Below, piece by piece: positions 43,848 to 52,444 of a DNA stretch of 64,000 nt (position 1 is its first letter; every line of letters starts with the position of its first letter). Origin of the DNA: Nocardia niwae NBRC 108934 = DSM 45340 (GTDB lineage Bacteria; Actinomycetota; Actinomycetes; Mycobacteriales; Mycobacteriaceae); assembly GCF_001613465.1 (NCBI RefSeq), contig NZ_BDCK01000021.1:62001-126000 (forward strand). Reading direction: 5' to 3'. The notes beneath the pieces were generated by a model. It saw only the letters and a program-made list of their open reading frames with translations, did no database searches and was not told where the DNA came from. The position numbers and the translations under genes are program-made.

Positions 43848-43909
43848 GGTGAGCCGGTCGCCGGGGCGCGCGTAACGATCCGCGTGGACCGAAAGCCGAC
43901 CCCGGTGGC

Positions 43910-43935
43910 TGTCGTCAAAGGGTCATTTGACGACA
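43910..43935. repeat. Inverted repeat at the resolvase breakpoint (res-like)
   Basis: TGTCGTCAAA (43910-43919), six-base spacer GGGTCA, and exact inverse TTTGACGACA (43926-43935). The TGTC...GACA ends resemble Tn3-resolvase binding half-sites. Its place just upstream of the truncated resolvase fits a res subsite or recombination scar. Confidence 0.5.
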
Positions 43936-43992
43936 TTATCGAAGCACGGATGCCAGCTTGTTACGGCGGCGCTGTTCGGTGGTCAGCGCCAT
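43936..43992 (-). other. 18-codon reading frame with a good ribosome-binding site
   Basis: ATG 43992 is preceded by GGAGAG at a good distance and reads MALTTEQRRRNKLASVLR before TAA at 43938-43936, immediately beside the inverted repeat arm. It looks like the beginning of a longer lost gene cut at the same breakpoint as the resolvase; a short leader peptide is the alternative. Confidence 0.35.
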
Positions 43993-44118
43993 GGTGTGCT
44001 CTCCGGCATTGCGGTCCGCGGAAACGCGGCGGAGTTCAGGGCCAGTCGGCGGGCCGATGATCGGTTCTGTCTGCGTCGGCCGTCCACGAGGTCGTGATCA
44101 TGGAATATCGTGCCGGTC

Positions 44119-44763
44119 ATGACCACGAATGACTGGTTGACCGACACCCGAACCTCTTATGACACGGTCGCGGTCAGCTATGCCGACCAAGTGCGCGGCG
44201 CCCTCGCCGGACACCAGTACCTTCGCGCGGCGCTGGCGTTGTTCGCCGACAGCGTGCGGGTCGTCGGCGGCGGGCCGGTCGCGGACGTCGGCTGCGGCCC
44301 CGGTGAAGTCACCGCCCACCTGCATGAGCTCGGTGTCGACGCCTTCGGTGTCGACCTATCCCCGGCTATGATCGACGTGGCCCGGCGCGACCACCCCGGC
44401 CTGCGGTTCGAGGTGGGCTCGATGACGGACCTGGACCTCCCCGACGCTTCGGTGGCCGGCCTGCTCGCCTGGCAGTCGTTGATCCACATCCCTGACGACG
44501 AGGTGCCGACCGTGTTCGGGCACTTCCACCGAGCATTGCGTCCCGGCGGACCGCTGCAGCTGCTGTTTCACGTCGGCAATGAGTCGCGGTTGAAGACCGA
44601 CGGCTATGGCGGTCACCCGATGAATGTGCATGTCCACCGCCGTCAGCCTGACCGGGTGGCATCCTGGCTGCGCGATGCCGGATTCGTGGTTGAGGCTCAG
44701 ATGCTACTCGACCCGGACGCGAAAGCTCAGCAAGCGATTCTTTTCGCACGCAATAAGTCCTGA
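44119..44763 (+). CDS. Transposon-borne SAM-dependent methyltransferase
   Basis: A 214-residue class I methyltransferase (Methyltransf_11/25 type). SAM motif I is VADVGCGPGEVTAHL, motif II GVDLSP, and further conserved segments are LDLPDASVAGLLAWQSLIH and HRALRPGGPLQLLF. Cytoplasmic, substrate unknown. ATG 44119 begins the conserved MTTNDWLTDTRTSYD start; GTG 44110 is nine bases upstream. It is the only intact gene inside the Tn3 element, making it the passenger. Composition lacks the strong strand skew of the flanking chromosome, consistent with import. Confidence 0.9.
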   Translation: MTTNDWLTDTRTSYDTVAVSYADQVRGALAGHQYLRAALALFADSVRVVGGGPVADVGCGPGEVTAHLHELGVDAFGVDLSPAMIDVARRDHPGLRFEVGSMTDLDLPDASVAGLLAWQSLIHIPDDEVPTVFGHFHRALRPGGPLQLLFHVGNESRLKTDGYGGHPMNVHVHRRQPDRVASWLRDAGFVVEAQMLLDPDAKAQQAILFARNKS

Positions 44764-44910
44764 CTTCTGCATATGTCGGGCTCGCCAGTCGGATCCGGAG
44801 CCGATCCCCGAGATGGACGCCGACACTGCGCTATACCCTCGGCGCGACCGTCGTGACCACGGACGCGCTCTACACCCTGCAAGCCCTGTGAATCCCGCCC
44901 GCGGCGGCGA

Positions 44911-47884
44911 TCAGAACAAGGTGTCGCGGACCCGCAACGGCCGATACCCGGTCGGGCCGAGCGCGGCGAGTTCGGCGTCGATGTCGACCTCGATCGCGCC
45001 GAAGAAATTGATGTTCTCGCTGTGCGCGGGGCTGATGTGGGCGAGCACATCGTCATCGATTCGGCGGCCGGACCGCCGCATCTGCTCCACGGCGAGACCG
45101 TAATACTCTGTGGTCCAGGCGATCACGGCGTTCGTGGCCAGGGTCAGGCACCAGGCTTGTTCGGTCTGCCCGTCGAGGTGCCGCGCCCGGATCATGCCCT
45201 CGTGGGCGTAGAGCAGGTCGCGGCGCAGCGCGCGCAACGATTCTCCCTTGTTGAGTTGGCGCGAGATCTTGCGCCGGTAGCCGGGGTCGGCGAGGTATTT
45301 CGCGGCGTAGATCGTGCGCCGCAGCGCCCCGTACTCCTTGAGTGCCGCGGCCAGGGCGTTCTGACGCCCGGAGGCCGAGAGTTTCCCCGACCAGCAGCGA
45401 GGCGGTGGCGCGCCCGAACTTCAACGACCCCGCCAACCGCAGCAGGTCGTCCCAGTGCTCGGCGATCAACTCGGTGTTCAGCTTGCGCGTCATCAACGGG
45501 CCCGTGCGCGGGAACCGCGCCTCGGCGTCGGCGCGCGGGCCAGGCCGGTAGAGGGTGATGCGTCCCAGGTCCCGGATCCGGGGCGAGAGCTGCATCCCGA
45601 GCAGGTCGAACAATCCGAAATTGACGAGGGTGACGCCGTGGGTGTCGGTCGCGTGTTCGGTGATCGGGAGATCGGTGGCGTTGCCCAGGATCTCGTCGAG
45701 CACGTAGTGGGCCTCGCGGCGGGTGGCCACGATGATCTTCGTGCCGTAGGTGGCGTGCTGGTCGGTCACATGGGTGTAGGTCGACAGGCCCTCGTTGGCG
45801 AAATAGCGGCTCAACGCTCTGGCGGTGATCGATTTGCCGCGCGTCGGGAACCGCTGCCCGTCCGAGGAGGACAGGGCTCCGGCGCCGAAGACCGTGGTCA
45901 GCGGCAGGCGTTGATGGTAGTCGATGATGGCCAGGTTCGCCGCCCGCAGGGTCTCCTCGCGCACGTACCATTCCGAGGTCCAGGCCAGGATGTCATAGGA
46001 GATCCCGCACGCCTCACCCATCCTGGTGAGCCCGAGGTTGGTCGAGTAGGCGAGCAGGACCGCGATCAGGTTGCGTTTCAATTCCGGAGTGCGAGCCTGC
46101 TTTCCGCTCGCGTGGGTGAAGCAGTCCAGGTAGCCGGTGCGTTTGTCCAGCTCGATCAGCAACGACACGATCGGCGCGAAAGGCAGCATCTCGGTCAGCT
46201 CCGCCTTCAACGCCACCGCCTCGGCCGGGACGTCCTCGGCGGTCAGCGGCGAGATCACCAGATCCCCGGCCTCGTCGAGACGGACCGGACCGTCACCGCC
46301 GGCGAGGACCGCCTCCAGCTCGGCGACCGCGGTGTGCAGTTCGTCGGTCGCCGCGGCCAGGGCTTGGGCCTGGTCGGCAGATTTGCCGACCAGCCGGCAG
46401 AACTCATCCCGCTGGGGCTCCCACTGCTCGGCGGTGAGCAGGTAGGCGGCCGGGTCGGCGTAGCGGCGTGACCCCGGCACGAACACATCCCCACTACGCA
46501 GCCCGTCGCGCAGTCCGAGCAGCACGCACAGCTCCCAGTAGTGCCGATACGCGGTGGCGCTGCCGGATTTGCGGGCTTCGTCGAGGTAGCCGCGCCATTT
46601 CGTCGGCACGAACCCGGTCGGGGCCTCGGCGGGGACCTTGCGGGCGCCGGTCGCGTTCAACTCGCGCAGCATGTGCACCGCGATCAGCAACTCCGTCGCC
46701 GCGGTGCCGCCCGCGAACCGCACCGTCGACAGCACCGCCGGGGTGAACTGGCGCAGATACGAATACGAGGCGTCGAGCGCGGCCAGATGGCCGTGATCAC
46801 GCGGAAGTCGGGGTTTGGCCTGCGCGATGGCCGCGCGTAGCCGTTCCCAACCGATCCGCTCACCGCGGATCAGCCCGCCGATCTGCTCGTCGCCGATCCC
46901 GAGGTCGGTGATGATTTCGAGGAGATCGTCGAGCAGGGCCTGGCGGTCCTCCCCGGTCTTGCCGCGCTCGGCCAACTCCTGCTGCATCCGGCGTTCGGCG
47001 GCACCGAATTTCGCCGAGCTGATCGACTGCGCCAACACCGTCAGCAGGATCGGATACCGCCGCTGCGGGTCACGACGTTCGAGGGCTTGGCCGGTCAACC
47101 GGCGGCCCATCGTGGCCAGGAACCGGCGCCGCTCGGCGGGCAGCACCGACATATCCAGCTCGTCGGCGCCGAGACCGCGCAGGAATCCGAGCTTGTCGAC
47201 CTCCGCGCGCACCGCCGACGCGGATGCCTCCACCGGCCCGGTCGACAGCCACCGCAACCGCGACATCCCGATCGAGGCGTCGTTGACCAGCAACCCGTCC
47301 AACTGCGCGCACCGCTCGGCAGTGAACTCGTGGGCGAGCCGATCGTAGGTTTCGGCCTGGGCCTGGGCGCGAGCGTGGGCGACCCGCTCGATCACCATCA
47401 CCGGCCCCGGCCGGATCACCCGCGCCGACACCAAAAACTCGCACCCCAACCGGAACAACAGCGTCGGGGAATCGTGCTCCAACGCCCGCGCCAACAAGAA
47501 CTCGTCGAGTTCCTTCAACTCCATCACCCCCGCGGTGCGCCAGCCCAGATACCGCGCGACCAGCCGCACATGCTCAGTCCGGGTCTTCGCGCGACGGCCG
47601 TAGGAGCCGATCTCGACCGGATCCACCCCCAACTGCCCCGCCAACCGCGCCACCGCCACCGGCGGCGCGGTCACCAACCTGTCCGGAACGAATCCCAACC
47701 ACGGCAACGTGCACAACGCGATCGACAACCCCAACCGATCCGCAGGCCCCCGACCACGCCCCGGATCCACGAACGCCACATCCGCCGGGCTCAACGTGAA
47801 GAACCGGAACAACTCCTCCCGCCCGATCTCCGGGAACTCCCGCAGACGCTCCAACTGCTCGTCCGCGAACACCCGCGTCGCCAC
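44911..47884 (-). pseudogene. tnpA: Tn3-family transposase with one-base frameshift
   Basis: From GTG 47884 the frame encodes a Tn3 TnpA (residues 1-833 match, including the DTHGVTLVNFGLFDLLG catalytic-Asp region). At CCCC 45385-45388 (GGGG on the coding strand) one extra G shifts the frame. Removing it restores LSASGRQNALAAALKEYG and the C-terminal block with NKGESLRALRRDLLYAHEG, ending at TGA 44913-44911. The repaired protein would be 990 residues, the normal length. The catalytic Glu of the DDE triad lies in NKGES, after the shift, so the shifted product is inactive. The out-of-frame tail reads on to 45053. Confidence 0.93.
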
Positions 47885-47979
47885 GAACTCTCACCCTCCA
47901 CCACACCGACCGACCACGACGCCAGCCAGCAAAGCACTAACAACCCAATCCCGCAGCGCGGCAACCCCAAATACCACCA

Positions 47980-48035
47980 CTACCAGCGGGTTACGCCATA
48001 TCCGCCCGAAATTCGGCCGATACTACGGCTACCCC
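47980..48035 (-). repeat. Tn3-family right terminal inverted repeat
   Basis: 56 bases whose reverse complement starts GGGGTAGCCGTAGTATC and ends CCCGCTGGTAG, pairing with 43059-43114. About 95 bases separate it from the tnpA start. Confidence 0.93.
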
Positions 48036-48040
48036 GACGA
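48036..48040. repeat. Target-site duplication, right copy
   Basis: GACGA directly after the right inverted repeat, identical to 43054-43058. Confidence 0.9.
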
Positions 48041-48147
48041 GGTCGGGGTCGACAGTGCGAAGCGGTGAGCCCGCGTCGCTATCCGGTTTTCGTAGCGGCG
48101 GCGACCGCCGGGCACGGCAGCGGAACGCGGGCAAGCGGCGCCGAGAA

Positions 48148-48867
48148 TCAGGGCTGGTGGGTGATGGTGTACCAAAGGATCGCCAGTGTGCCCAGCGTGA
48201 ACAGCGGTGCCACGACGAAGGTTTCGACCTTGTTCCCGGTGCGATCGATGACGGGAAGGCTTACCCGGAGGCCGAAGGGCCAGAACAGGCGGCAGCCGCG
48301 ATCGGTGAGGCAGTCGCCGAGGAGGTGGGCGAGTGCGCCCAATGCGACCGCGAACGGCAGCCAGACGGGCTTGTCGGCGATCCAATGCTCCATCGCGAAC
48401 GTGCCCGCGGAGGCGAGTACCACGATCGGCCCCCACGCCTTGAAGTTGTTGCCGGACGGGCACAGATGCAGTGCGCGCACGGCTAGGGCGAGCAGGAAGA
48501 AGACCAGACTCAGGGTGAACCAGCGGCCGAGCCAGTGCTCGCCGGCCCACGTCCCGTAGGCGACGGCCGCGACGAATGCCAGGGAGTGGGTGGCGCCGCG
48601 ATGGCCGCCCGAGACCCAGGAGATCAGCTTGCAGGCGGTGTGCGTGATCGGACCGAGGGTATGCGAGATCGTCCCGTCGGGATGGTCGGCGTCGGGGAGC
48701 AGTGCGGCCCCGGCGGTCAGGAAGACGCCGAGCAGTAGATCGACGGTGCCGAGGTGTCCCGTCGCATCCTGGAGAGCGGGGAATGTCAAGATGGTGACCG
48801 GCAGTGCCGCCGCCGCCGCCGACCAGGCCAGCGCGCCACTGGTCGCGTGTGAATGTCCAAGCACCAT
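48148..48867 (-). CDS. YdjM-family membrane-bound putative metal-dependent hydrolase
   Basis: A 239-residue membrane protein of the YdjM type. Conserved polar motifs include HSHATSGAL at the N-terminus, PDADHPDGTISHTLGPITH near 58-76, HRGATHS near 88-94 and LGDCLTDRGCRLFWPF near 185-200; His/Asp clusters in these could bind metal. Several hydrophobic spans lie between them. The E. coli namesake is LexA-regulated, and a LexA-like box abuts the start codon here. GTG 48864 is an alternative start. Confidence 0.87.
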   Translation of the reverse strand: MVLGHSHATSGALAWSAAAAALPVTILTFPALQDATGHLGTVDLLLGVFLTAGAALLPDADHPDGTISHTLGPITHTACKLISWVSGGHRGATHSLAFVAAVAYGTWAGEHWLGRWFTLSLVFFLLALAVRALHLCPSGNNFKAWGPIVVLASAGTFAMEHWIADKPVWLPFAVALGALAHLLGDCLTDRGCRLFWPFGLRVSLPVIDRTGNKVETFVVAPLFTLGTLAILWYTITHQP

Positions 48868-48883
48868 TCGAACGTTAGTTCAG
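48868..48883 (-). promoter_or_regulatory. LexA (SOS) box candidate at the ydjM-like start
   Basis: On the coding strand CTGAACTAACGTTCGA directly precedes the ATG at 48867. The core GAAC-N4-GTTC is perfect, and GTTCGA matches the actinobacterial and Bacillus SOS consensus CGAAC-N4-GTTCG on one side. A bound LexA would cover the start region; the lack of a Shine-Dalgarno sequence suggests a leaderless mRNA. Confidence 0.6.
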
Positions 48884-49211
48884 CTTGCTATTGGTTTGCG
48901 AATGACGTTGTCGGGCGGGGGAGTTGTGCACCCCGTGGGGTAGGGCAGTGGCAGGGAGAAGAGCCGAGAATAGGGAGTTGTGGCGTGGACATGAGGGTCG
49001 AACGGGTGGCCGCTCGGGTGTTCCCGAGGCCTTTGCGTCGGTGGCGTCGCCACTGCGACAGAAATAATTGCGATACGCCCCTATACGAATATGCGCATGT
49101 AATCTCGAACTCAGCAGTACACAACACAACCCAAACGTAGCCGGAAAAGCCGCACAGACACCAGGGGAACTCAACTGGCGCAGCAGGTTCCGAGGGGGCG
49201 GCGTTTTGTCG
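48884..49211. other. 328-base region without a supported gene
   Basis: Between the ydjM-like promoter and the end of the kinase gene. The last part (49050-49130) is AT-rich and contains ATATGCGCATGTAA, which recalls ATATGCGCATCTAA at 42961-42974. No reading frame with family resemblance was found. Confidence 0.4.
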
Positions 49212-49736
49212 CTAGAGGACGTCGCCGATGGAGGTGGTCGCCGCGGCCATCACCCGGCGCGCGAGCTCCGGGTAGTCGACCGGGGCAGTGGTGTCGACGG
49301 TGACGACCGGGGCGAGCGCGAGGGGTTCTGCCAGTCGCGCCCATCTGTCCCAGTCCTGCGCCAGGTGCGCGTCATCCTGGTAGAGATCCGCGCGGGGGCG
49401 GCCGCGATATCGAGCCCGAGCGACATCGGACGGAACCGAACACCAGACCTCTACGGCGCGTGTGGCGCCGGAAACCGCGATCCCGTCGGCGGCATACCGC
49501 GCGTCACGGGGCTTGAACCACCAGGAGTCGACCACGACGACGCCGGGTAACGCGGCGGCGAGCGCCCACACCGCTTCCATCGCGATCGCGCCGATGTTCG
49601 GCAAGACGGAGGTGTCGTCCAGCCCGGATCCCAGTGCCTCCTTGACGGGGTCTTTGCAAATCAGGTGCGCGCGCAGTTCTCGTGCCAATGGGGGAGCCGC
49701 CGTCGACTTCCCTGAGCCGGGTAGGCCGTTGACCAT
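49212..49736 (-). CDS. P-loop AAA-type kinase-like ATPase
   Basis: A 174-residue P-loop protein. Walker A is GLPGSGKST (residues 4-12); a probable Walker B is GVVVVDSWWF near 65-74; and a lid arginine region is ARARYRGRPRADLY. It belongs with AAA_33/zeta-toxin-like small kinases, which phosphorylate nucleosides, sugars or similar molecules. No antitoxin partner is adjacent, so a toxin role is not supported. The start codon lies at 49736 with a purine-poor leader. Confidence 0.8.
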   Translation of the reverse strand: MVNGLPGSGKSTAAPPLARELRAHLICKDPVKEALGSGLDDTSVLPNIGAIAMEAVWALAAALPGVVVVDSWWFKPRDARYAADGIAVSGATRAVEVWCSVPSDVARARYRGRPRADLYQDDAHLAQDWDRWARLAEPLALAPVVTVDTTAPVDYPELARRVMAAATTSIGDVL

Positions 49737-50097
49737 GACGAGTAGTTCGCAGATGGGACGTACCTCCAGAGCGGCCGACGGTATCGGGTCGGCGGATTCT
49801 GTCGACCGTCATATCGTGATTCTTGTTGCCCACCAGCATCGGCGGCAAGGTCGCGGGGCCGCCGGGTGCCGGAGGTCTCGGAAGGTGGCGGAGCTGACGT
49901 TTCGTCAGTAAACCGATCGCTGACTGTTTCCCAGAGTTGGGGATTCGATCGGTGGGCCCGCGCCTACGCTGCATCGCATAGCTCGGCCTGATCGATTGCC
50001 CGCTCTGAACTCGAATGTTGGGCAGGACATGTGGCAAATGTCTGGTTTCGATACCGGGCTGGACTGGACAGCGGTAGGCCATGGGTAGGAGGTTGTG
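49737..50097. other. 361-base divergent intergenic region
   Basis: Shared promoter region of the kinase and the MetE-like gene. It holds a small hairpin CTGACG-TTT-CGTCAG (49894-49908) and AGGAGG at 50087-50092 for the downstream gene. Nothing else was recognised. Confidence 0.4.
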
Positions 50098-51132
50098 GTG
50101 GGTGTGGGTCGTGGAGTTCATCTGTGCGGCAGCGTTCCGCTGGCGAACGCGCGGACTGTCTTCACCGAGGCGGCGGGGCGCATCGGGAAGCATCTGAAGC
50201 GGATCCCGGACGGCGAGACCGGGGTACGGGACAACTGGGTGGTGTGGCAGCTGCCCAAGATGCAGGCGCATCCCGATCTGGAAACCGTTCCTCCGCCGAG
50301 CCCGGAGTACGGGCCGAGTGAACGGGTGCAGCCCAAGCCCGGAGTGGACGCGGCGTCGATCGATTTCGGTCCGCTGGGATACGCCGAGGCGGCGGTGGAA
50401 TCCTGGCAGGTATTCCAGCAGTTGCGCGCGGACGGCACGATCCCGGCTGGCATCCGTTTTCAAGTGAGCCTGCCGACGCCGATCGCGGTGATCGGGGCGT
50501 TCGTCGCGGGCCCGCAAGCGGAGTTGGAACGCAGATACGAAGCGCGCCTGCTCGACGAGCTGGCTGCCATCGTCGCGGCGATTCCGTCGGAAGACCTTGC
50601 TGTGCAATGGGATGCCGCGGTCGAGTTCGCCATCTTCGAGGGAATCTTCCCGTCATGGTTCGGCTCGGACTACGCGACACAGCTCGAGGAGGTCGGGCAG
50701 CGCCTCGTCCGGCTGGGCGCCGCAGTGCCCGAACCGGTCGAGCTCGGCTATCACCTGTGCTACGGCGATTTCGGGCACCAGCACTTCGCTGAACCCGCCG
50801 ACACCGGCCGGCTCGCGGCGGTCGCCGACCGGATTCTGGCGGGGTCGGCTCGGCCGGTCAACTGGATCCACTTGCCGGTTCCGCGTTCGCGTAGCGACGC
50901 AGACTATTTCAAGCCCCTCGCGGATCTCACCCTTCCGGCCGAGACGGATCTGCACCTCGGTCTGGTGCACGCCACCGACGGTCGTGCGGGCGCGCTGCAG
51001 CGCATCGAAGCCGCTCGTTCTGCGGTCGCCGACTTCGGCATCGCTACCGAGTGCGGCATGGGACGCCGGCCTGCGGAGCAGATCCCGGCGCTGTTCGACC
51101 TGCACGCGGAACTGGCCGACATGCTGGGTTGA
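50098..51132 (+). CDS. UROD/MetE-like TIM-barrel protein of unknown function
   Basis: A 344-residue protein that looks like the C-terminal (catalytic barrel) half of cobalamin-independent methionine synthase and relatives. It starts with HLCGSVPLANARTVF, contains FQVSLPTPIAVIGAF and RLVRLGAAVPEPVELGYHLCYGDFGHQHF, and ends with IATECGMGRRP. The His/Cys zinc set of MetE is only partly visible (HLCYGDFGHQH, ECGMGRR), so the reaction is uncertain. GTG 50098 sits six bases after AGGAGG. No operon partner; upstream of a histidine phosphatase. Confidence 0.75.
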   Translation: MGVGRGVHLCGSVPLANARTVFTEAAGRIGKHLKRIPDGETGVRDNWVVWQLPKMQAHPDLETVPPPSPEYGPSERVQPKPGVDAASIDFGPLGYAEAAVESWQVFQQLRADGTIPAGIRFQVSLPTPIAVIGAFVAGPQAELERRYEARLLDELAAIVAAIPSEDLAVQWDAAVEFAIFEGIFPSWFGSDYATQLEEVGQRLVRLGAAVPEPVELGYHLCYGDFGHQHFAEPADTGRLAAVADRILAGSARPVNWIHLPVPRSRSDADYFKPLADLTLPAETDLHLGLVHATDGRAGALQRIEAARSAVADFGIATECGMGRRPAEQIPALFDLHAELADMLG

Positions 51133-51256
51133 GTTCCCAAGCCGCGGCGCCGGGCCTGTTTTCGGGGTTGGGCCCGGCGTCGCGGCCGCGAGTGGCGAGC
51201 CGGTAGGGTGACGCGTCGGGGCAGGACAGTTCCGTCTGTGGACTGGGGGGAGTGGG

Positions 51257-51895
51257 ATGCACGATCTCTACGTGGTGAGTCATCCGCATGCGGAGCACAC
51301 CGAACATGATCTCGTCGGTGGGTGGTACGACTCGGAACTGACGGCGCGCGGTCGGCGCGACGCCCGTCTTGTCGCCGCCGAGTTGGTGCGTCGGCGTGAC
51401 GGTGTGGTCCGGCAGGTGCGGATCACGACGTCGGATCTGGCCCGTTGTGTGGAGACCGCGCGGATTGTCGCGGCGGAGTTCGGTGTTCCGATCACGGCGG
51501 ACCAGCGGTTGCGGGAGATCAGTTTCGGGGAAGCGGGTGGTCGGCCGAACGCGTGGCTCGCCCAGCGGCAGGTTCCGGCACCGGATCACGATCGGCTCGA
51601 TCATCGCGGGCCGATTCGTGGTGCGGAGACGCGGCGTGAGGTCGCGACGCGAGTAGGCGCGTGTGTGCGTGAGTTGATGACCGATACCGAGCACGACCAC
51701 ATCGTCGTCACGCACGGCTACGCGCTGACGTTCGTTGTCACGACCTGGATGATGCTGCCGGTGGAGGCGGTCGGCTTCGCGTCGTTCGCGACCGCGCCCG
51801 GTGCGATCACTCACCTTCGGCACGACGACTACTGGCGCAACCGCACGCTGATCGGGCTTGCCGAGACGTCTCACTTGAGAGGCGGGGAGGACTGA
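51257..51895 (+). CDS. Histidine phosphatase-like protein with altered RHG motif
   Basis: A 212-residue protein of the phosphoglycerate-mutase/histidine phosphatase fold. The catalytic N-terminal motif, normally RHG, reads VVSHPHAEH, keeping the nucleophilic His but replacing the phosphate-binding Arg and the Gly. Other family parts are present: SELTARGRRDARLV, TTSDLARCVETARIV, and the second His in VVTHGYALTF. This suggests a weak or non-standard phosphatase. A GGGGGGAG leader precedes ATG 51257. The dif site begins 28 bases after its stop. Confidence 0.85.
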   Translation: MHDLYVVSHPHAEHTEHDLVGGWYDSELTARGRRDARLVAAELVRRRDGVVRQVRITTSDLARCVETARIVAAEFGVPITADQRLREISFGEAGGRPNAWLAQRQVPAPDHDRLDHRGPIRGAETRREVATRVGACVRELMTDTEHDHIVVTHGYALTFVVTTWMMLPVEAVGFASFATAPGAITHLRHDDYWRNRTLIGLAETSHLRGGED

Positions 51896-51923
51896 TTGCT
51901 TCCCGGAAGCTCTGAACGCCTCT

Positions 51924-51951
51924 AGTTGACATAATGTCGATTATCGGCGTA
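51924..51951 (-). other. dif: Chromosome-dimer resolution site dif
   Basis: The 28 bases read, on the minus strand, TACGCCGATAA (XerC-type arm), TCGACA (central six), TTATGTCAACT (XerD-type arm). This agrees closely with the actinobacterial dif consensus as I recall it (arms TTCGCCGATAA and TTATGTCAAGT). The site is intergenic, in a region whose strand composition changes, as expected at the terminus. XerC/XerD would resolve chromosome dimers here, guided by FtsK. Confidence 0.9.
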
Positions 51952-52125
51952 ATTTTCGGACGGTTCCGCCGCCGTGGGTGCGCACATGTATTCGTTGCTG
52001 TGGGAGCCGTGTTGGTGGCCAGAGCACGCGGACTCGGGCGGTGTTTCGGGGTGATCTTCGTTCGGTGGTCGGTTCCTTCGTGGGTGTGCGCATAGTTATG
52101 CAAGCGAGAACTTTTGCGATACGAG

Positions 52126-52136
52126 TTATGTCAAGT
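52126..52136 (+). repeat. Lone XerD-arm-like half-site
   Basis: TTATGTCAAGT, identical to the recalled consensus XerD arm and one base different from the arm in dif, on the opposite strand 175 bases away. No matching XerC arm sits at the six-base spacing. A degraded copy, TTATGCAAG, occurs at 52096-52104. Confidence 0.5.
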
Positions 52137-52318
52137 CGAGGTCCTCTGCGGGTTTGGTGCGGGCGAACCGGCACGACCGTGTTCGTCGGTGCTCAGGTTC
52201 TCGATCGGTGGCGTGTTCGGTCGGAAGGCGAGTGGCATCGCCCGGAAAGGGATTGGCTCCCCGCCTGGATCGCGCATCGGATCGGGATCACCCTCTCCCC
52301 CTCCCCTCTCTCCCGGCA

Positions 52319-52347
52319 CCCATATTCGTCACTGTGACGAATATGGG
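52319..52347. repeat. 29-bp palindrome
   Basis: CCCATATTCGTCAC and its exact inverse flank a single central T. The centre GTCAC-T-GTGAC recurs as GTCAC-A-GTGAC at 53396-53406 on the other side of the YczE-like gene. It could be an operator or terminus-protein site; it lies 360 bases before that gene's start. Confidence 0.7.
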
Positions 52348-52392
52348 CAGGCTAAGTTTGGCGCACTGGGCGTTCTTGCTCCGCTCGTGCTG

Positions 52393-52444
52393 TGGCCGGA
52401 CTGGCAGTAGCTGCTTGCTGGCCGGACTGGCAGTAGCTGCTTGC
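52393..52444. repeat. 26-bp tandem duplication
   Basis: TGGCCGGACTGGCAGTAGCT plus TGCTTGC-type ending occurs twice in direct succession (52393-52418 and 52419-52444) without mismatch. The unit is not a multiple of three and lies in non-coding DNA. Confidence 0.85.

Larger units (their letters stand above)
43059..48035. mobile_element. Tn3-family transposon, 4,977 bp, inactive
   Basis: A complete element bounded by 56-bp inverted repeats that start with GGGG and flanked by the GACGA target duplication. From left to right it holds a 5'-truncated serine resolvase (-), a res-like inverted repeat with a tiny reading frame, a SAM-dependent methyltransferase (+), a possible scrap of another transposase and the tnpA transposase (-). 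tnpA carries a one-base frameshift and the resolvase lacks its catalytic N-terminus, so the element should be immobile unless helped in trans or unless the shift is a sequencing error. Intact ends and duplication mean the insertion arose by ordinary transposition and has not been rearranged at its borders. Confidence 0.93.

Noticed and set aside
45053..47884. Programmed frameshifting to make full-length TnpA
   Set aside because: Tn3-family transposases are made from one frame, and no slippery heptamer with a stimulatory structure was seen; a simple extra G in a G run explains the shift.
49212..49736. Zeta-type toxin of a toxin-antitoxin pair
   Set aside because: The P-loop resembles small kinases in general, but there is no small antitoxin gene on either side.
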